Source: an uncultured Massilia sp. (GTDB taxonomy: Bacteria; Pseudomonadota; Gammaproteobacteria; Burkholderiales; Burkholderiaceae). From it: a stretch of 64,000 bases of DNA. Numbering within the stretch: the first letter of the stretch is position 1; each line of letters opens with the position of its first letter. Positions 10,918 through 23,533 of this stretch are shown here, piece by piece. The notes under the pieces were generated by a model. That model was not told the origin of the DNA, did not search any database, and worked only from the letters and a program-made list of their open reading frames with translations. Where the stretch lies: NCBI GenBank assembly GCA_946481275.1, contig CAMLMV010000004.1, positions 175,975-239,974 on the forward strand, written 5' to 3'. The position numbers were made by a program, and so were the translations under genes.

Positions 10918-11382
10918 TCAATGCAGCAGGCGCGGCGCCGCATCTTCCTCGTCCGACCCGAAGAGGTCGTCGAACATCAGCGCGTCCGGCTCCTTGCCCT
11001 GGCTCCACAGGAGCATCAGGACGATGATCTTCAGCTTGCCCAGCGTGACAGGCGATTCGTCCAGCGCCAGCGCGCGTTCGATGACGATCTCGCGCTGCGA
11101 CGCGGTCAACAGGCCGGCCAGTTCCAGGAACTGGATGAAGCCGACGGCGGCACTGCCGAGCGTATCGACTTCCTGGGCGATGTAGAAACGCGTACCGCTC
11201 GATTCGAGGGCGGGGTTGGTAGTCCCGGCCATTTCTGTCAGGCCATTCAGCCAGTCCAGCGCTTCGGAAATTTCGACATCGTCGAAACCGACGGCAGACA
11301 GCTTGCGTGCCAGGGCAGCCGGCTCGGGGCAGGCATCGGGACGGTAATACGTCTCGTAAAGATAGACTAGGATGTCGAACAT
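10918..11382 (-). CDS. smg: Smg family protein (DUF494)
   Basis: A 154-aa acidic protein starting [13 protein letters not shown], which is the characteristic opening of the Smg family; this is why the start at 11382 is preferred over the longer frame. A central [15 protein letters not shown] block and the C-terminal [12 protein letters not shown] fit the family. Smg has no established biochemical activity; it is named for its position next to smf/dprA. Here it lies 122 bases downstream of dprA and is followed by a terminator, consistent with a lysM-dprA-smg transcript. Confidence 0.9.
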   Translation of the reverse strand: MFDILVYLYETYYRPDACPEPAALARKLSAVGFDDVEISEALDWLNGLTEMAGTTNPALESSGTRFYIAQEVDTLGSAAVGFIQFLELAGLLTASQREIVIERALALDESPVTLGKLKIIVLMLLWSQGKEPDALMFDDLFGSDEEDAAPRLLH

Positions 11383-11504
11383 GGTGACGCTACTGTAGCA
11401 GCTAAGCTCCGTGCGACACAAGTGCGTCACGTGCGCCACTGCCGCCCGGAAACATCAGCGTTGTTTATCGGCCTTATCCGGTTCGCCACCATATTTTCCG
11501 CTCA

Positions 11505-12686
11505 TTATCCCTTCCATATCCTCTGGATGAGGCCTCCCGGCAGCCGTTCGAGACGGCCTGACAACTCCAGCACGAGCAGGCGCGCGGCCAGTTCTCCGGG
11601 GCTACAGCCGAGGCGCGCCAGCAATATGCCCGGTTCGACAGGGTCGTGGCCGAGGGCGTCCAGCAGCGCGGCGTCCGCCGGCGCGCCGGCATGCCCGGTC
11701 ACACTGTTATCGATCTTAATATCTGTTAACGGAATATCTGCCCCGGGTAGCCGGGCTGCCTGCTGCGCCAGCAGCGGCGACAGCGCGAGCGCTTCCAGCA
11801 CGTCCCGCGCCGTGTCCACGAGCTTCGCGCCTTCGCGGATCAGCGTGTGGCAACCCTTGGCCAGCGCGGCGTGGATCGAGCCGGGAATCGCGAACACGTC
11901 GCGCCCCTGCTCGGCCGCCTGGCGTGCCGTGATCAGCGAGCCGGACTGCACGGCTGCCTCGACGACGAGCACGCCGGCCGCGAGGCCGCTGATAACCCGG
12001 TTTCGCTTAGGAAAGTTGCCCGGCAGCGGCGGCGTACCGACCGGATATTCGCTGACGATGCAGCCTTCCCGCGCGATGCGCTCGCACAGGACGCGGTTGC
12101 GGGCGGGATAGGCCACGTCCGGCCCCGTGCCGACGACGGCGACCGTGCCTCCGCAGCGGCGCAGCGCGCCCTCGTGCGCGGCCGCGTCGATGCCGAGCGC
12201 CAGGCCGGACACGATGCACAGGCCGGCACCGGACAAGCTTTCCGCGAACGCCTGCGCATTCGCCCTGCCCTGCGCGCTGGCATTGCGGCTGCCGACGATG
12301 GCCAGGCACGGGCCATCCAGCAAATGGGCGTGCCCTCTAATATAAAGAAGCAAAGGCGGATCGGGGATCCGGGTCAGCAGTTCGGGATAGCCGGGCTCGC
12401 CCAGCGCGACGACGCGGTGGCCGGGCACCGCGAGCCAGTCCTGCGTGGCATCGAGCAGCTTGCGGGTGGCATCGGACGGCGGTTGCAGCAGCGCGTGCGC
12501 CTGGGCCGGGGTCACGTGCGCGGCCAGCGCGTAAGCGTCGGCGGCGAACACGGCGTCCGGGCTGCCGAACGCGTCCAGCAGCGCGGCGGCCGTGCGCGGG
12601 CCGATGCCGGCGGTGCGCTCCAGGCGGAGCCAGGCTGCCAGGGAGGAGGATCGTGCAGGCGCTGCGGAAAGGTCCGTGTCCTGCAC
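11505..12686 (-). CDS. dprA: DNA-processing protein DprA
   Basis: A 393-aa protein with the DprA/Smf Rossmann-like core: CLAIVGSRNAS and then GLCIVSGLALGIDAAAHEGAL, the motifs that bind single-stranded DNA, around residues 128-175. GTGPDVAYPARNR and FPKRNRVISGLA follow in the expected order. An N-terminal helix-hairpin-helix/SAM-like segment (RTAGIGPRTAAALLDAFG) and a C-terminal winged-helix-like segment (LDALGHDPVEPGILLARLG) flank it. DprA loads RecA on incoming single-stranded DNA during natural transformation. It lies 7 bases after the LysM gene and upstream of smg. A complete dprA alone does not prove competence. Confidence 0.95.
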   Translation of the reverse strand: MQDTDLSAAPARSSSLAAWLRLERTAGIGPRTAAALLDAFGSPDAVFAADAYALAAHVTPAQAHALLQPPSDATRKLLDATQDWLAVPGHRVVALGEPGYPELLTRIPDPPLLLYIRGHAHLLDGPCLAIVGSRNASAQGRANAQAFAESLSGAGLCIVSGLALGIDAAAHEGALRRCGGTVAVVGTGPDVAYPARNRVLCERIAREGCIVSEYPVGTPPLPGNFPKRNRVISGLAAGVLVVEAAVQSGSLITARQAAEQGRDVFAIPGSIHAALAKGCHTLIREGAKLVDTARDVLEALALSPLLAQQAARLPGADIPLTDIKIDNSVTGHAGAPADAALLDALGHDPVEPGILLARLGCSPGELAARLLVLELSGRLERLPGGLIQRIWKG

Positions 12687-12693
12687 GGTGGAT

Positions 12694-13809
12694 TTACTCC
12701 GGTGATCGTGCGACGTCGCCGACCTGCACCGGCTTCGTCACCTGCATGACCAGGCCATACGCGACGTGGTCGAAAACCCGGAAGATGAACAGGTCGCCGT
12801 ATTGCTCGTCCGGGAGCCTCAATTTCGCCTTGCCGAACCCAAGGAAACCTTTGCTTTCCGGGTCCGTCACGGTCTGCCCGAGATGATAAAGCTGCAGCAC
12901 GGCGCCGACATCGAGTCCGTCAAGCGTGCCCCGGTTGACAGTCACCACCTGGTTCTGCGACGCGTAATTCGATTCGGATGCGAGCGCCATCACACGCGCC
13001 GCCACCGGCCGCGCGGGCGCGTGCGGGACGTAGTTGCGCAGCGGCGTCGGCGGCGTCGGCAATAAACGGTCGCCGACGCCCATTTCCTTCACGGACCGGG
13101 TGACGGTGAACGTGTGCACGTCCGTCCCCGGCCCCGCTGCCTTCACGAGGCGCGCGGTGCCGACGTAGGCGGCCTCGTGGGCAACGACCTTGCCGGTGTC
13201 CGGATCGACCAGTTCCTTGCCCGGCCGGAAGACCTGGAAGCTCGTCGCCCCGTCGAGCGCGCCGCGCACATAGATGCGGTCGCCTTCGCCCAGGTACAGC
13301 CGGTCTTCCTGCGCGGCGACGATGCGCGCGGCATTCGCCAGCGCCTGCGCCTCGACGACGAGCGGCTGGGTCAGGAACGGCTCGATTGCGCTGGCCGGAA
13401 TCGCGGGCACGGCATTGTCCTGGTCGAGGTTTTCCGTGCGCAATTGCGGGGAAAGACGCACGAGCGGCGGCTGGCCGGCATCCGTGTCGCTGCCCGGCTT
13501 GTTCAGTGTGAGGCGGCCGCGGGCGCGGTCGAAATAGACGATCTGGCCCGGATAGATCCAGTGCGGATTGCGGATCTCGTCGCGGTTCATGCCCCATACC
13601 TGGGGCCAGCACCACGGGTGCTCGAGAAAGGCGCCGGAAATGTCCCACAAGGTATCGCCCTTGACGACGACGTGCTGGTCCGGGGCATTCGGGCGGAATG
13701 CGCAGTTCGTGGCAGCCTGGGCGGAAACGGCGGCGCAGGAGACGACAAGGGCCGCAGCGGCGGCGCGGATCGCGAGCGACCGGGCAACGCCTGTGCTAAA
13801 ATTTTTCAT
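12694..13809 (-). CDS. Secreted LysM-domain protein
   Basis: A 371-aa exported protein. The start at 13809 (MKNFSTGVARSLAIRA) gives a clean signal peptide ending at VSAQAA; the longer frame upstream would bury it. After the signal comes a single LysM domain (HVVVKGDTLWDISGAFL to NPHWIYPGQIVYF, about residues 45-95). The remaining 270 residues are a conserved unassigned region with sugar-binding-like beta repeats (LYLGEGDRIYVRG, NYASQNQVVTVNRGTL). LysM binds peptidoglycan, so the protein probably sits on the wall. It is the first gene before dprA and faces def across 252 bases; this lysM/dprA against def/fmt arrangement is usual in Burkholderiales. Confidence 0.92.
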   Translation of the reverse strand: MKNFSTGVARSLAIRAAAAALVVSCAAVSAQAATNCAFRPNAPDQHVVVKGDTLWDISGAFLEHPWCWPQVWGMNRDEIRNPHWIYPGQIVYFDRARGRLTLNKPGSDTDAGQPPLVRLSPQLRTENLDQDNAVPAIPASAIEPFLTQPLVVEAQALANAARIVAAQEDRLYLGEGDRIYVRGALDGATSFQVFRPGKELVDPDTGKVVAHEAAYVGTARLVKAAGPGTDVHTFTVTRSVKEMGVGDRLLPTPPTPLRNYVPHAPARPVAARVMALASESNYASQNQVVTVNRGTLDGLDVGAVLQLYHLGQTVTDPESKGFLGFGKAKLRLPDEQYGDLFIFRVFDHVAYGLVMQVTKPVQVGDVARSPE

Positions 13810-14061
13810 TGGAGAGTCCGTAAAGTGCCGCATCGACACGGGTGCTACGCCACCTCGGCCGGCAACAACGCAGGAACCAGACGACTCTTCGACCGCGCAG
13901 CGGATCATGAAGGGTCGCAATAGTTGCCTTACTGAATCAAATTCTGCCGAGAAATCCCTGAACTAGCAAGACAAACCGCACCCGGCAGCGGGGGCGGCGT
14001 GTTGCGTTTATGCCCGCGCGGCCCAATATACCGATTACTGATTGATTTCGAATACACAGCC

Positions 14062-14589
14062 ATGGCCTTACTGAACATTCTCCGCTATCCCGATCCGCGC
14101 CTGCACAAGGTTGCCAAGCCGGTCACCGAATTCGGCGACCGCCTCCACAAGCTGGTGGCGGACATGGCCGAGACCATGTACGACGCGCCGGGCGTGGGCC
14201 TGGCCGCCACGCAGGTCGACGTGCACGAGCGCGTCGTCGTCATCGACGTCACCGAGACCAAGGATAACCTGCTGGTCTTCGTCAACCCGGAAATCGTCTG
14301 GTCCAGCCCGGAAAAGCAGGTCTACGACGAAGGCTGCCTGTCGGTGCCCGGCATTTATGACGGCGTCGAGCGTCCCGCGCGCGTCAAGGTGCGCGCCGTC
14401 GACCAGTTCAACAAGCCGTTCGAGATCGAGGCCGACGGCCTGCTGGCCGTGTGCATCCAGCACGAGATGGACCACTTGATGGGCAAGGTCTTCGTGGAAT
14501 ACCTGTCGCCGCTGAAGCGCAACCGCATCAAGACGAAGCTGCAGAAGGAAGAACGCGACATGCAGCGCTCGTCCGCCCGCCGCGCATGA
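14062..14589 (+). CDS. def: Peptide deformylase
   Basis: A 175-aa enzyme with all three deformylase motifs: GVGLAATQ near residue 45, EGCLSVPG near 92 and QHEMDHLMG near 135, whose Cys and two His bind the catalytic metal and whose Glu is the general base. It removes the formyl group from nascent peptides. The start [14 protein letters not shown] is the standard opening; the upstream extension is non-coding. Its stop codon overlaps the fmt start (ATGA at 14586-14589), so the two formyl-cycle enzymes are translationally coupled. Confidence 0.97.
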   Translation: MALLNILRYPDPRLHKVAKPVTEFGDRLHKLVADMAETMYDAPGVGLAATQVDVHERVVVIDVTETKDNLLVFVNPEIVWSSPEKQVYDEGCLSVPGIYDGVERPARVKVRAVDQFNKPFEIEADGLLAVCIQHEMDHLMGKVFVEYLSPLKRNRIKTKLQKEERDMQRSSARRA

Positions 14590-15539
14590 CGATGAAAGTC
14601 GTTTTTGCCGGCACGCCGGAATTCGCCGCCGTCGCCTTGCGTGCCCTGCTCGATGCCGGGTTCGACGTGCCGCTCGTGCTGACCCAGCCGGACCGTCCGG
14701 CCGGCCGCGGCATGCAGCTGCAGGCGTCAAGCGTGAAGCAGGTCGCCGTCGCGCACTCTATCTCCGTGTTGCAGCCGCTGTCGCTGCGGATGGATGCGAA
14801 GGATCCGCAGCGCGCGGCCGAAGCGAAGGCCGCGCACGAGCGCCTGCTGGCGACAGAGTACGACGTGATGGTCGTGGCCGCCTATGGCTTGATCCTCCCC
14901 CGCTCCACGCTGGACATCAAACCCTGCATCAATATCCACGGCTCCATCCTGCCCCGCTGGCGCGGCGCCGCGCCGATCCACCGCGCGATCGAGGCGGGCG
15001 ATGCGGAGACGGGTGTGACGATCATGGAGATGGAAGAAGGCCTCGACACCGGCCCGATGCTGCTCATGGAGCGCATCGCCATCGAGGACACGGACACGAC
15101 CGGCAGCCTGCACGACAAGCTCGCGGCCCTCGGCGGCCGCATGATCGTCGATGCGCTTCGAAAAATGGATCAGGGAGCACTGGAAGCCGTGCCCCAGCCG
15201 GACGACGGCGTGACCTATGCGGCCAAGATCGGCAAGGAAGAAGCGAAGCTGGACTGGACGTTGCCCGCCATCGAGCTGGCGCGCAAGGTGCGTGCGTTCA
15301 ACCCGTTCCCGGGCGCACATGGCCAGGCGGGCGCGACCACGATCAAGATCTGGAACGCCCAACCGGCCGACGGCCAGGGCAAGCCGGGCCAGGTGCTGCA
15401 GGCGGATGCGCAAGGCATCGTCGTCGCATGCGGCACCGGTGCGCTCCGCTTGACGGAATTGCAAAAGCCGGGCGGCAAGCGCCTGGCGGCGGGCGAATTC
15501 CTGAAAGGCTTTTCGTTTGACGGTCTCGCGTTCGCGTAA
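14586..15539 (+). CDS. fmt: Methionyl-tRNA formyltransferase
   Basis: A 317-aa enzyme transferring a formyl group from 10-formyl-tetrahydrofolate to initiator Met-tRNA. The start ATG overlaps the def stop; a second ATG two codons later is an alternative. The N-terminal Rossmann-type domain begins [14 protein letters not shown] and contains the hallmark block [21 protein letters not shown] split around residues 117-137, with the active Asn and His, and the downstream [18 protein letters not shown]. The C-terminal OB-fold domain starts near residue 210 ([19 protein letters not shown]). It is followed by a strong terminator, so def-fmt is a closed two-gene unit. Confidence 0.97.
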   Translation: MTMKVVFAGTPEFAAVALRALLDAGFDVPLVLTQPDRPAGRGMQLQASSVKQVAVAHSISVLQPLSLRMDAKDPQRAAEAKAAHERLLATEYDVMVVAAYGLILPRSTLDIKPCINIHGSILPRWRGAAPIHRAIEAGDAETGVTIMEMEEGLDTGPMLLMERIAIEDTDTTGSLHDKLAALGGRMIVDALRKMDQGALEAVPQPDDGVTYAAKIGKEEAKLDWTLPAIELARKVRAFNPFPGAHGQAGATTIKIWNAQPADGQGKPGQVLQADAQGIVVACGTGALRLTELQKPGGKRLAAGEFLKGFSFDGLAFA

Positions 15540-15560
15540 CGATCTGAAACAACAATAAAG

Positions 15561-15599
15561 AAGGGCATCAGCCGGTCGCGCCGGGTGATGCCCTTTTTT
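15561..15599 (+). terminator. Rho-independent terminator of def-fmt
   Basis: A perfect 10-bp stem AAGGGCATCA/TGATGCCCTT with a GC-rich inner loop, followed by a run of T. It begins 22 bases after the fmt stop. Confidence 0.9.
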
Positions 15600-15698
15600 G
15601 CTTTCTGTCGGATGGCATGCCGTTCCGGCATCAGGTCTGCAAATCAGGTCTGCAAATGAGCGAGGCGCTGTGCCCCGACCATCAGGACATGAAAGGAA

Positions 15699-15932
15699 TC
15701 AGTGCTGCTCGCCCTGAGCACGCACGCGATTCGCTTCCATGTATTCACGCAGGACCTGGTTGATGCGGGTCTGGTAGCCGGGGCCAGCCGACTTGAACCA
15801 TTCCAGCATGTCGACGTCCAGGCGGATCGTGACGATTTGTTTCACACCGGCGACAGCGTGGGCCTTGGCCGGGGCGCTGTCTTCGTTGCGGACGGCCGGC
15901 TGGTCCCACTCAGGCACGTATTCTTTGTTCAT
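15699..15932 (-). CDS. BrnA-like antitoxin (orphan)
   Basis: A 77-aa protein whose C-terminal half, VTIRLDVDMLEWFKSAGPGY then QTRINQVLREYM, is the BrnA antitoxin core: a ribbon-helix-helix type DNA-binding and dimerisation region. The start at 15932 (MNKEYVPEW) is chosen because GGGAAGAA lies 8 bases upstream; a longer frame to 15974 is possible. In type II systems of this kind brnT, the toxin, precedes brnA. Upstream there is no brnT-like frame in the 328 bases before metH, and downstream is the fmt terminator. It may be a solitary regulator or an antitoxin for a toxin elsewhere. Confidence 0.85.
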   Translation of the reverse strand: MNKEYVPEWDQPAVRNEDSAPAKAHAVAGVKQIVTIRLDVDMLEWFKSAGPGYQTRINQVLREYMEANRVRAQGEQH

Positions 15933-16061
15933 TTGCAATTCTTCCCATTTTGGCGGCGGAGCGACGGTCCGCACTTTCCGTTGATTGGACTGATACAGTT
16001 CAATGAAACCGCGCCAGCGGCGGTGTCATGGGATTTATTGTCACCTCTGTATGTATCCGGG

Positions 16062-16212
16062 AAATTGCTAATATGGGGCAATTTGTATCACACTGTAACA
16101 ATACGACGCTTGAAACAATACGTTACATACGTCTTTACATTCGCGTCCGATTTCGAGCGAACCGTGGACCTCGGGCCGCATCGGGAACAAACTCGGCCAG
16201 TAACGGTATAAT
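16062..16212 (+). promoter_or_regulatory. Upstream region of metH with repeats and a candidate -10
   Basis: The 328-base gap between the BrnA-like gene and metH is AT-rich relative to its surroundings and holds no credible gene. Visible elements: an inverted repeat AAATTGC/GCAATTT at 16062-16084; a direct repeat AACAATACG at 16097-16105 and 16114-16122; and a perfect -10 hexamer TATAAT at 16207-16212, 48 bases before the metH start, without a good -35. No cobalamin-riboswitch B12 box was seen. Function of the repeats is unknown. Confidence 0.4.
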
Positions 16213-16260
16213 CACAGACCCGCCTCATATTTATCCAGCCGCTCTCAGGAAAGCCCTACG

Positions 16261-20040
<3,780 letters not shown>

Positions 20041-20064
20041 CCCGCTTTTGTCCCGCGCACGCTT

Positions 20065-20132
20065 GAACAATTAGCGATTCGCTAAGGTTGTTCCGGTATG
20101 ATCGACTGAATTCGTCAATTCTGACGATTCAG
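20065..20132 (+). promoter_or_regulatory. crt operon control region with two inverted repeats
   Basis: Two large inverted repeats lie in the 112 bases between metH and crtE. The first (20065-20093) has arms GAACAA/TTGTTC around a perfect 15-bp palindrome TTAGCGATTCGCTAA at 20071-20085. The second (20106-20132) has arms CTGAATTCGTCA and TGACGATTCAG, matching except for one extra T. A -10-like TATGAT at 20097-20102 sits exactly between them, with no good -35. The arrangement fits an activator- or repressor-controlled promoter; the first repeat could instead be a weak metH terminator, though no T-run follows. Confidence 0.55.
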
Positions 20133-20152
20133 CGCGCGCGGGAGGGGTGGGA

Positions 20153-21109
20153 ATGTCCATACAAGCAAGGCGGCATGAGGACTTCGGCATTTTTGATGGT
20201 TTCCCGGTGCCGCCGCCCGACGACCTCGACACGCTCCGTCTGGCGATCGAACACCGCCTCGGCCACTGGCTGAACCCTGACGCCGCGCGCGTCGACCTCC
20301 TGAATACCGACCTTCTGACCGCAGCCATGCGCGCGGCCGCCCTCGGTGCCGGCAAGCGCATGCGCCCTCTCCTCGTCATGCTCGTGGCGCGCGACCTCGG
20401 TTGCACGTCGCCGGCCCTCGTCGACGTCGCGTGCGCCGTCGAGCTGGTGCACGCCGCCTCGCTGATCCTGGACGACATGCCGTGCATGGACAATGCGCTG
20501 CTGCGCCGCGGCCGTCCCACGATCCACGTGCAGTTCGGCGAGGACGTGACGATCCTCGCCGCCATCGCCCTGCTCAGCCGCGCATTCGGCATCCTCGCGG
20601 CCGCGCAGGACGTCCCGCCGGCCGTGCGCGCCCGCCTCGTCGCGCGGCTGGCCGAGACGGTCGGCACGCAGGGCCTCGCGCAGGGCCAGTTCCTCGACCT
20701 GCGCGGCAACCGCGGCACGGAAAACGACATCGCCGTCACCAACGAACTCAAGACGGGCGTGCTGCTGGGCGTCGCCGTCGACATGGCCGCCATCGTCGCC
20801 CAGGCGGAGGACGACGTTGCCGCGTCGCTGCGCGCCTTCGCCCTCGCGGCCGGCCATGCGTTCCAGCTGCGCGACGATTTCCTCGACGTGGCGGGCAACG
20901 ACAGTGCCGTCACCGGCAAGGATACCGGGAAGGATGCGGGCAAGGCGACGCTCATCAACGCCGTCGGCCAGGACGAGGCGCACCGCCGCCTCGCGCTGCA
21001 CCTGCACGACGCCGAGCGCCACCTGTTCGATGCGCTCGGCGCCCGCCAGACCACGCGCCGCTTCGTCGAAGGCCTGTTCGGCCGCGTGCCGGCGGGCGCG
21101 CCCAACTGA
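20153..21109 (+). CDS. crtE: Geranylgeranyl diphosphate synthase CrtE
   Basis: A 318-aa trans-prenyl diphosphate synthase. The two Asp-rich magnesium sites are visible: DDMPCMD from residue 107 and DDFLD at 241-245; GKRMRPLLV precedes them. The first motif has the DDxxxxD spacing found in bacterial CrtE proteins. It extends farnesyl diphosphate to GGPP, the first dedicated carotenoid step. The ATG at 20153 lies 5 bases after GGAGGGG; a GTG at 20147 is inside that Shine-Dalgarno and is unlikely. It is the first gene of a five-gene operon; crtX starts 4 bases after its stop. The alternative, ispA, is less likely given the neighbours. Confidence 0.94.
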   Translation: MSIQARRHEDFGIFDGFPVPPPDDLDTLRLAIEHRLGHWLNPDAARVDLLNTDLLTAAMRAAALGAGKRMRPLLVMLVARDLGCTSPALVDVACAVELVHAASLILDDMPCMDNALLRRGRPTIHVQFGEDVTILAAIALLSRAFGILAAAQDVPPAVRARLVARLAETVGTQGLAQGQFLDLRGNRGTENDIAVTNELKTGVLLGVAVDMAAIVAQAEDDVAASLRAFALAAGHAFQLRDDFLDVAGNDSAVTGKDTGKDAGKATLINAVGQDEAHRRLALHLHDAERHLFDALGARQTTRRFVEGLFGRVPAGAPN

Positions 21110-21113
21110 CCAC

Positions 21114-22367
21114 ATGGCGCACTTCGGCGTCGTCGCTCCCGCCTTCCTCAGCCACTTCACGACCCTGAGCGCGCTGGCGGGCGCGCTCGTCGACCGCGGC
21201 CACAAGGTGACGTTCATCCACCGGCCCGACGCGGCCATGTTCGTGCGCGATCCGCGCATCGGGTTCCACGCCGTCGGCACGACCTCGCATCCACCGGGAT
21301 CGCTGGCGGCGTCCATGCGCCTCGCGGCGAATCCCGGCGGACCGCTGGGCGTCTCCCGCGTGATCCGCGACATGGCCCGCTCGACGACGATGCTGTGCGA
21401 GGCGCTGCCGGCGGCCATCGAGACACTCCATATCGACGCCCTCCTCGCCGACCAGATGGAAGCGGCGGGCGGCCTCGTGGCGGAGGCGCTGGGCCTGCCG
21501 TTCATCTCCATCGCCTGCGCCCTGCCCGTGAACCGCGAGCCCGGCATCCCGCTGCCCGTCATGCCCTTCGGTCCCGGCACCGATGCGAAATCGCTGAAGA
21601 TCGTCGAGGAAAGCACGCGCGTGTACGACTGGATGATGGGGCCGCACCGCCGCGCCGTCGAAGCGCAGGCGCGCCGCCTGGGCGTGCCGGTGCGCGGGAT
21701 GCTGCACGAATTCCTGTCGCCGCGCGCGCAGATCAGCCAGACGGTCGAGGCCTTCGAATTCCCGCGCCGTGCACTGCCGCCGCAATTTCATCATGTGGGG
21801 CCGCTGCGGCCGGTGGCGCGGCCGGAGACGGGCACCCTGCCCGACATCGCCGCCGACCGGCCGTTCGTGTTCGCGTCGCTGGGCACGATGCAGGGCGGAC
21901 GCTTCGGCCTGTTCCTGCGCATCGCGAAGGCGTGCCGCGCCGCCGGCGTGCAACTGCTGCTCGCGCATTGCGGCGGCCTTGGCAAGCGCCACGAAGCGGC
22001 ACTGCTGAAGTCCGGCGCGACGTGGGTCACGGATTTCGCACCGCAACAGGCCGCGCTCGCGCGGGCGGACGCCGTCATCTCGCATGCGGGCTGGAACACG
22101 GTGATGGATGCCGTCGCCGCGCGGACGCCGATGCTCGCGCTGCCGATCGCGTTCGACCACCCGGGCGGCGCGGCGCGCATGCGCCACGCGGGCGTGGGCA
22201 TCCAGGCGTCGGCCCGTTTTACCAGCGCGGGCCGGCTCGCGCGCCACCTCGTCCGCCTGCTGGGCGACCCGGTCTTCGCGCAGCGCCTGGAACCGCTGGC
22301 CGACAAGGTGGCGCGGGCCGGCGGCACGGCGCGCGCAGCGGACATCGTCGAAGCGGCGCTGCCATGA
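21114..22367 (+). CDS. crtX: Zeaxanthin glucosyltransferase CrtX
   Basis: A 417-aa glycosyltransferase of the UGT/GT1 fold. The N-terminal acceptor domain begins FGVVAPAFLSHFTTLSALA. The C-terminal nucleotide-sugar site is the PSPG-like block TDFAPQQAALARADAVISH followed by AGWNTVMDAVAARTPML and FDHPGGAARM, about residues 302-355. In the known pathway CrtX adds glucose from UDP-glucose to the ring hydroxyls of zeaxanthin, giving mono- and diglucosides. Its stop overlaps the crtY start (ATGA). Presence of crtX with crtZ predicts a polar glycosylated yellow pigment as end product. Confidence 0.93.
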   Translation: MAHFGVVAPAFLSHFTTLSALAGALVDRGHKVTFIHRPDAAMFVRDPRIGFHAVGTTSHPPGSLAASMRLAANPGGPLGVSRVIRDMARSTTMLCEALPAAIETLHIDALLADQMEAAGGLVAEALGLPFISIACALPVNREPGIPLPVMPFGPGTDAKSLKIVEESTRVYDWMMGPHRRAVEAQARRLGVPVRGMLHEFLSPRAQISQTVEAFEFPRRALPPQFHHVGPLRPVARPETGTLPDIAADRPFVFASLGTMQGGRFGLFLRIAKACRAAGVQLLLAHCGGLGKRHEAALLKSGATWVTDFAPQQAALARADAVISHAGWNTVMDAVAARTPMLALPIAFDHPGGAARMRHAGVGIQASARFTSAGRLARHLVRLLGDPVFAQRLEPLADKVARAGGTARAADIVEAALP

Positions 22368-23533
22368 GCACCTACGACCTGATCCTCGCGGGCGGCGGCC
22401 TCGCCAACGGCCTGATCGCGTGGCGCCTGCGCACGCACCGCCCCGACCTGCGCATCCTGCTGCTGGAACAGGACGCGCACATCGGCGGCAACCACACGTG
22501 GTCGTTCCATGCGAGCGATCTCGATGCGGAGGAACTGGACTGGATCGCGCCGCTGATATCGCATCGCTGGCCGCGCTACGACGTGATCTTTCCCGGCCAT
22601 GTGCGCACGCTGGATGGCGATTACTGCAGCATCGCATCGAACGATTTCGCGCACGTCATCGAAGGGGCGCTGGGCCCCACGCTGCGCACCCATACGCACA
22701 TCGCCGCGCTGGCGCCGACGCACGTGGAGCTTGTCGACGGCACACGCCTGCACGCGCGCGCCGTGGTCGACGGCCGCGGCCCCCTGCGCCATGCGGGCCT
22801 CGCGCTGGGCTGGCAGACCTTCCTCGGCCAGGAAGTGCGTCTCGCGGCGCCGCACGGGCTGGCCGCGCCCATCATCATGGACGCGAGCGTCGCGCAGCAA
22901 GGCGGCTACCGCTTCGTCTACGTGCTGCCGTTCGGACCAAGCCGCCTGCTGATCGAGGACACGCACTACGTCGACGCCGCCGCGCGCGACGCGGACCGGC
23001 TGCGCGCCAACGTCGCCGCCTACGCAGCGCAGCGCGGCTGGCGCATCACGGAGGTCCTGCGCGAAGAACACGGCGCGCTGCCGATCGTGCTGGCGGGCGA
23101 CGTCGAACGCTACTGGGACAACCTGCGCGGCCAGCCGTGCGCCGGCCTGCGCGCGGGGCTGTTCCACTTCACGACCGGCTACTCCCTGCCGCACGCGGTG
23201 CGGCTCGCGCGGCGTCTTGCCGGCCTGTCCGCCCTGGAAGCGCCCGCGCTGTTCGGCGCGATCCGTGCCGATGCGCGCGCCGCGTGGCGGCAGCAGAGTT
23301 TCTATCGCCTGCTGAACCGCATGCTGTTCCTGGCCGGCAGCCCGGACGCGCGCTGGCGCGTGATGCAGCGTTTCTACCGCCTGCCCGCGCCGCTGATCGC
23401 CCGCTTCTACGCGGGCCGCACGACCCTGCTTGATAAAGCACGCATCCTGTCCGGCAAACCGCCCGTCCCCGTGCTGCAGGCACTGGACGCGGCACGCCGC
23501 ATCCACCCTCACCAGATCGGGACATCCGCATGA
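22364..23533 (+). CDS. crtY: Lycopene beta-cyclase CrtY
   Basis: A 389-aa flavoprotein of the CrtY class. It opens with the dinucleotide-binding motif LILAGGGLANGLIAWRL and has the CrtY-typical GGNHTWSFH near residue 45, QEVRLAAPHGL and MDASVAQQGGYRFVYVLPF in the middle, and TGYSLPHAVRLARRLA near residue 268. The enzyme closes both ends of lycopene into beta rings, giving beta-carotene. Both ends overlap neighbours by ATGA (crtX before, crtI after), indicating coupled translation. Confidence 0.95.
   Translation: MSTYDLILAGGGLANGLIAWRLRTHRPDLRILLLEQDAHIGGNHTWSFHASDLDAEELDWIAPLISHRWPRYDVIFPGHVRTLDGDYCSIASNDFAHVIEGALGPTLRTHTHIAALAPTHVELVDGTRLHARAVVDGRGPLRHAGLALGWQTFLGQEVRLAAPHGLAAPIIMDASVAQQGGYRFVYVLPFGPSRLLIEDTHYVDAAARDADRLRANVAAYAAQRGWRITEVLREEHGALPIVLAGDVERYWDNLRGQPCAGLRAGLFHFTTGYSLPHAVRLARRLAGLSALEAPALFGAIRADARAAWRQQSFYRLLNRMLFLAGSPDARWRVMQRFYRLPAPLIARFYAGRTTLLDKARILSGKPPVPVLQALDAARRIHPHQIGTSA

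Noticed and set aside
15933..16260. Cobalamin riboswitch before metH
   Set aside because: The conserved B12-box and the long structured leader are not seen.
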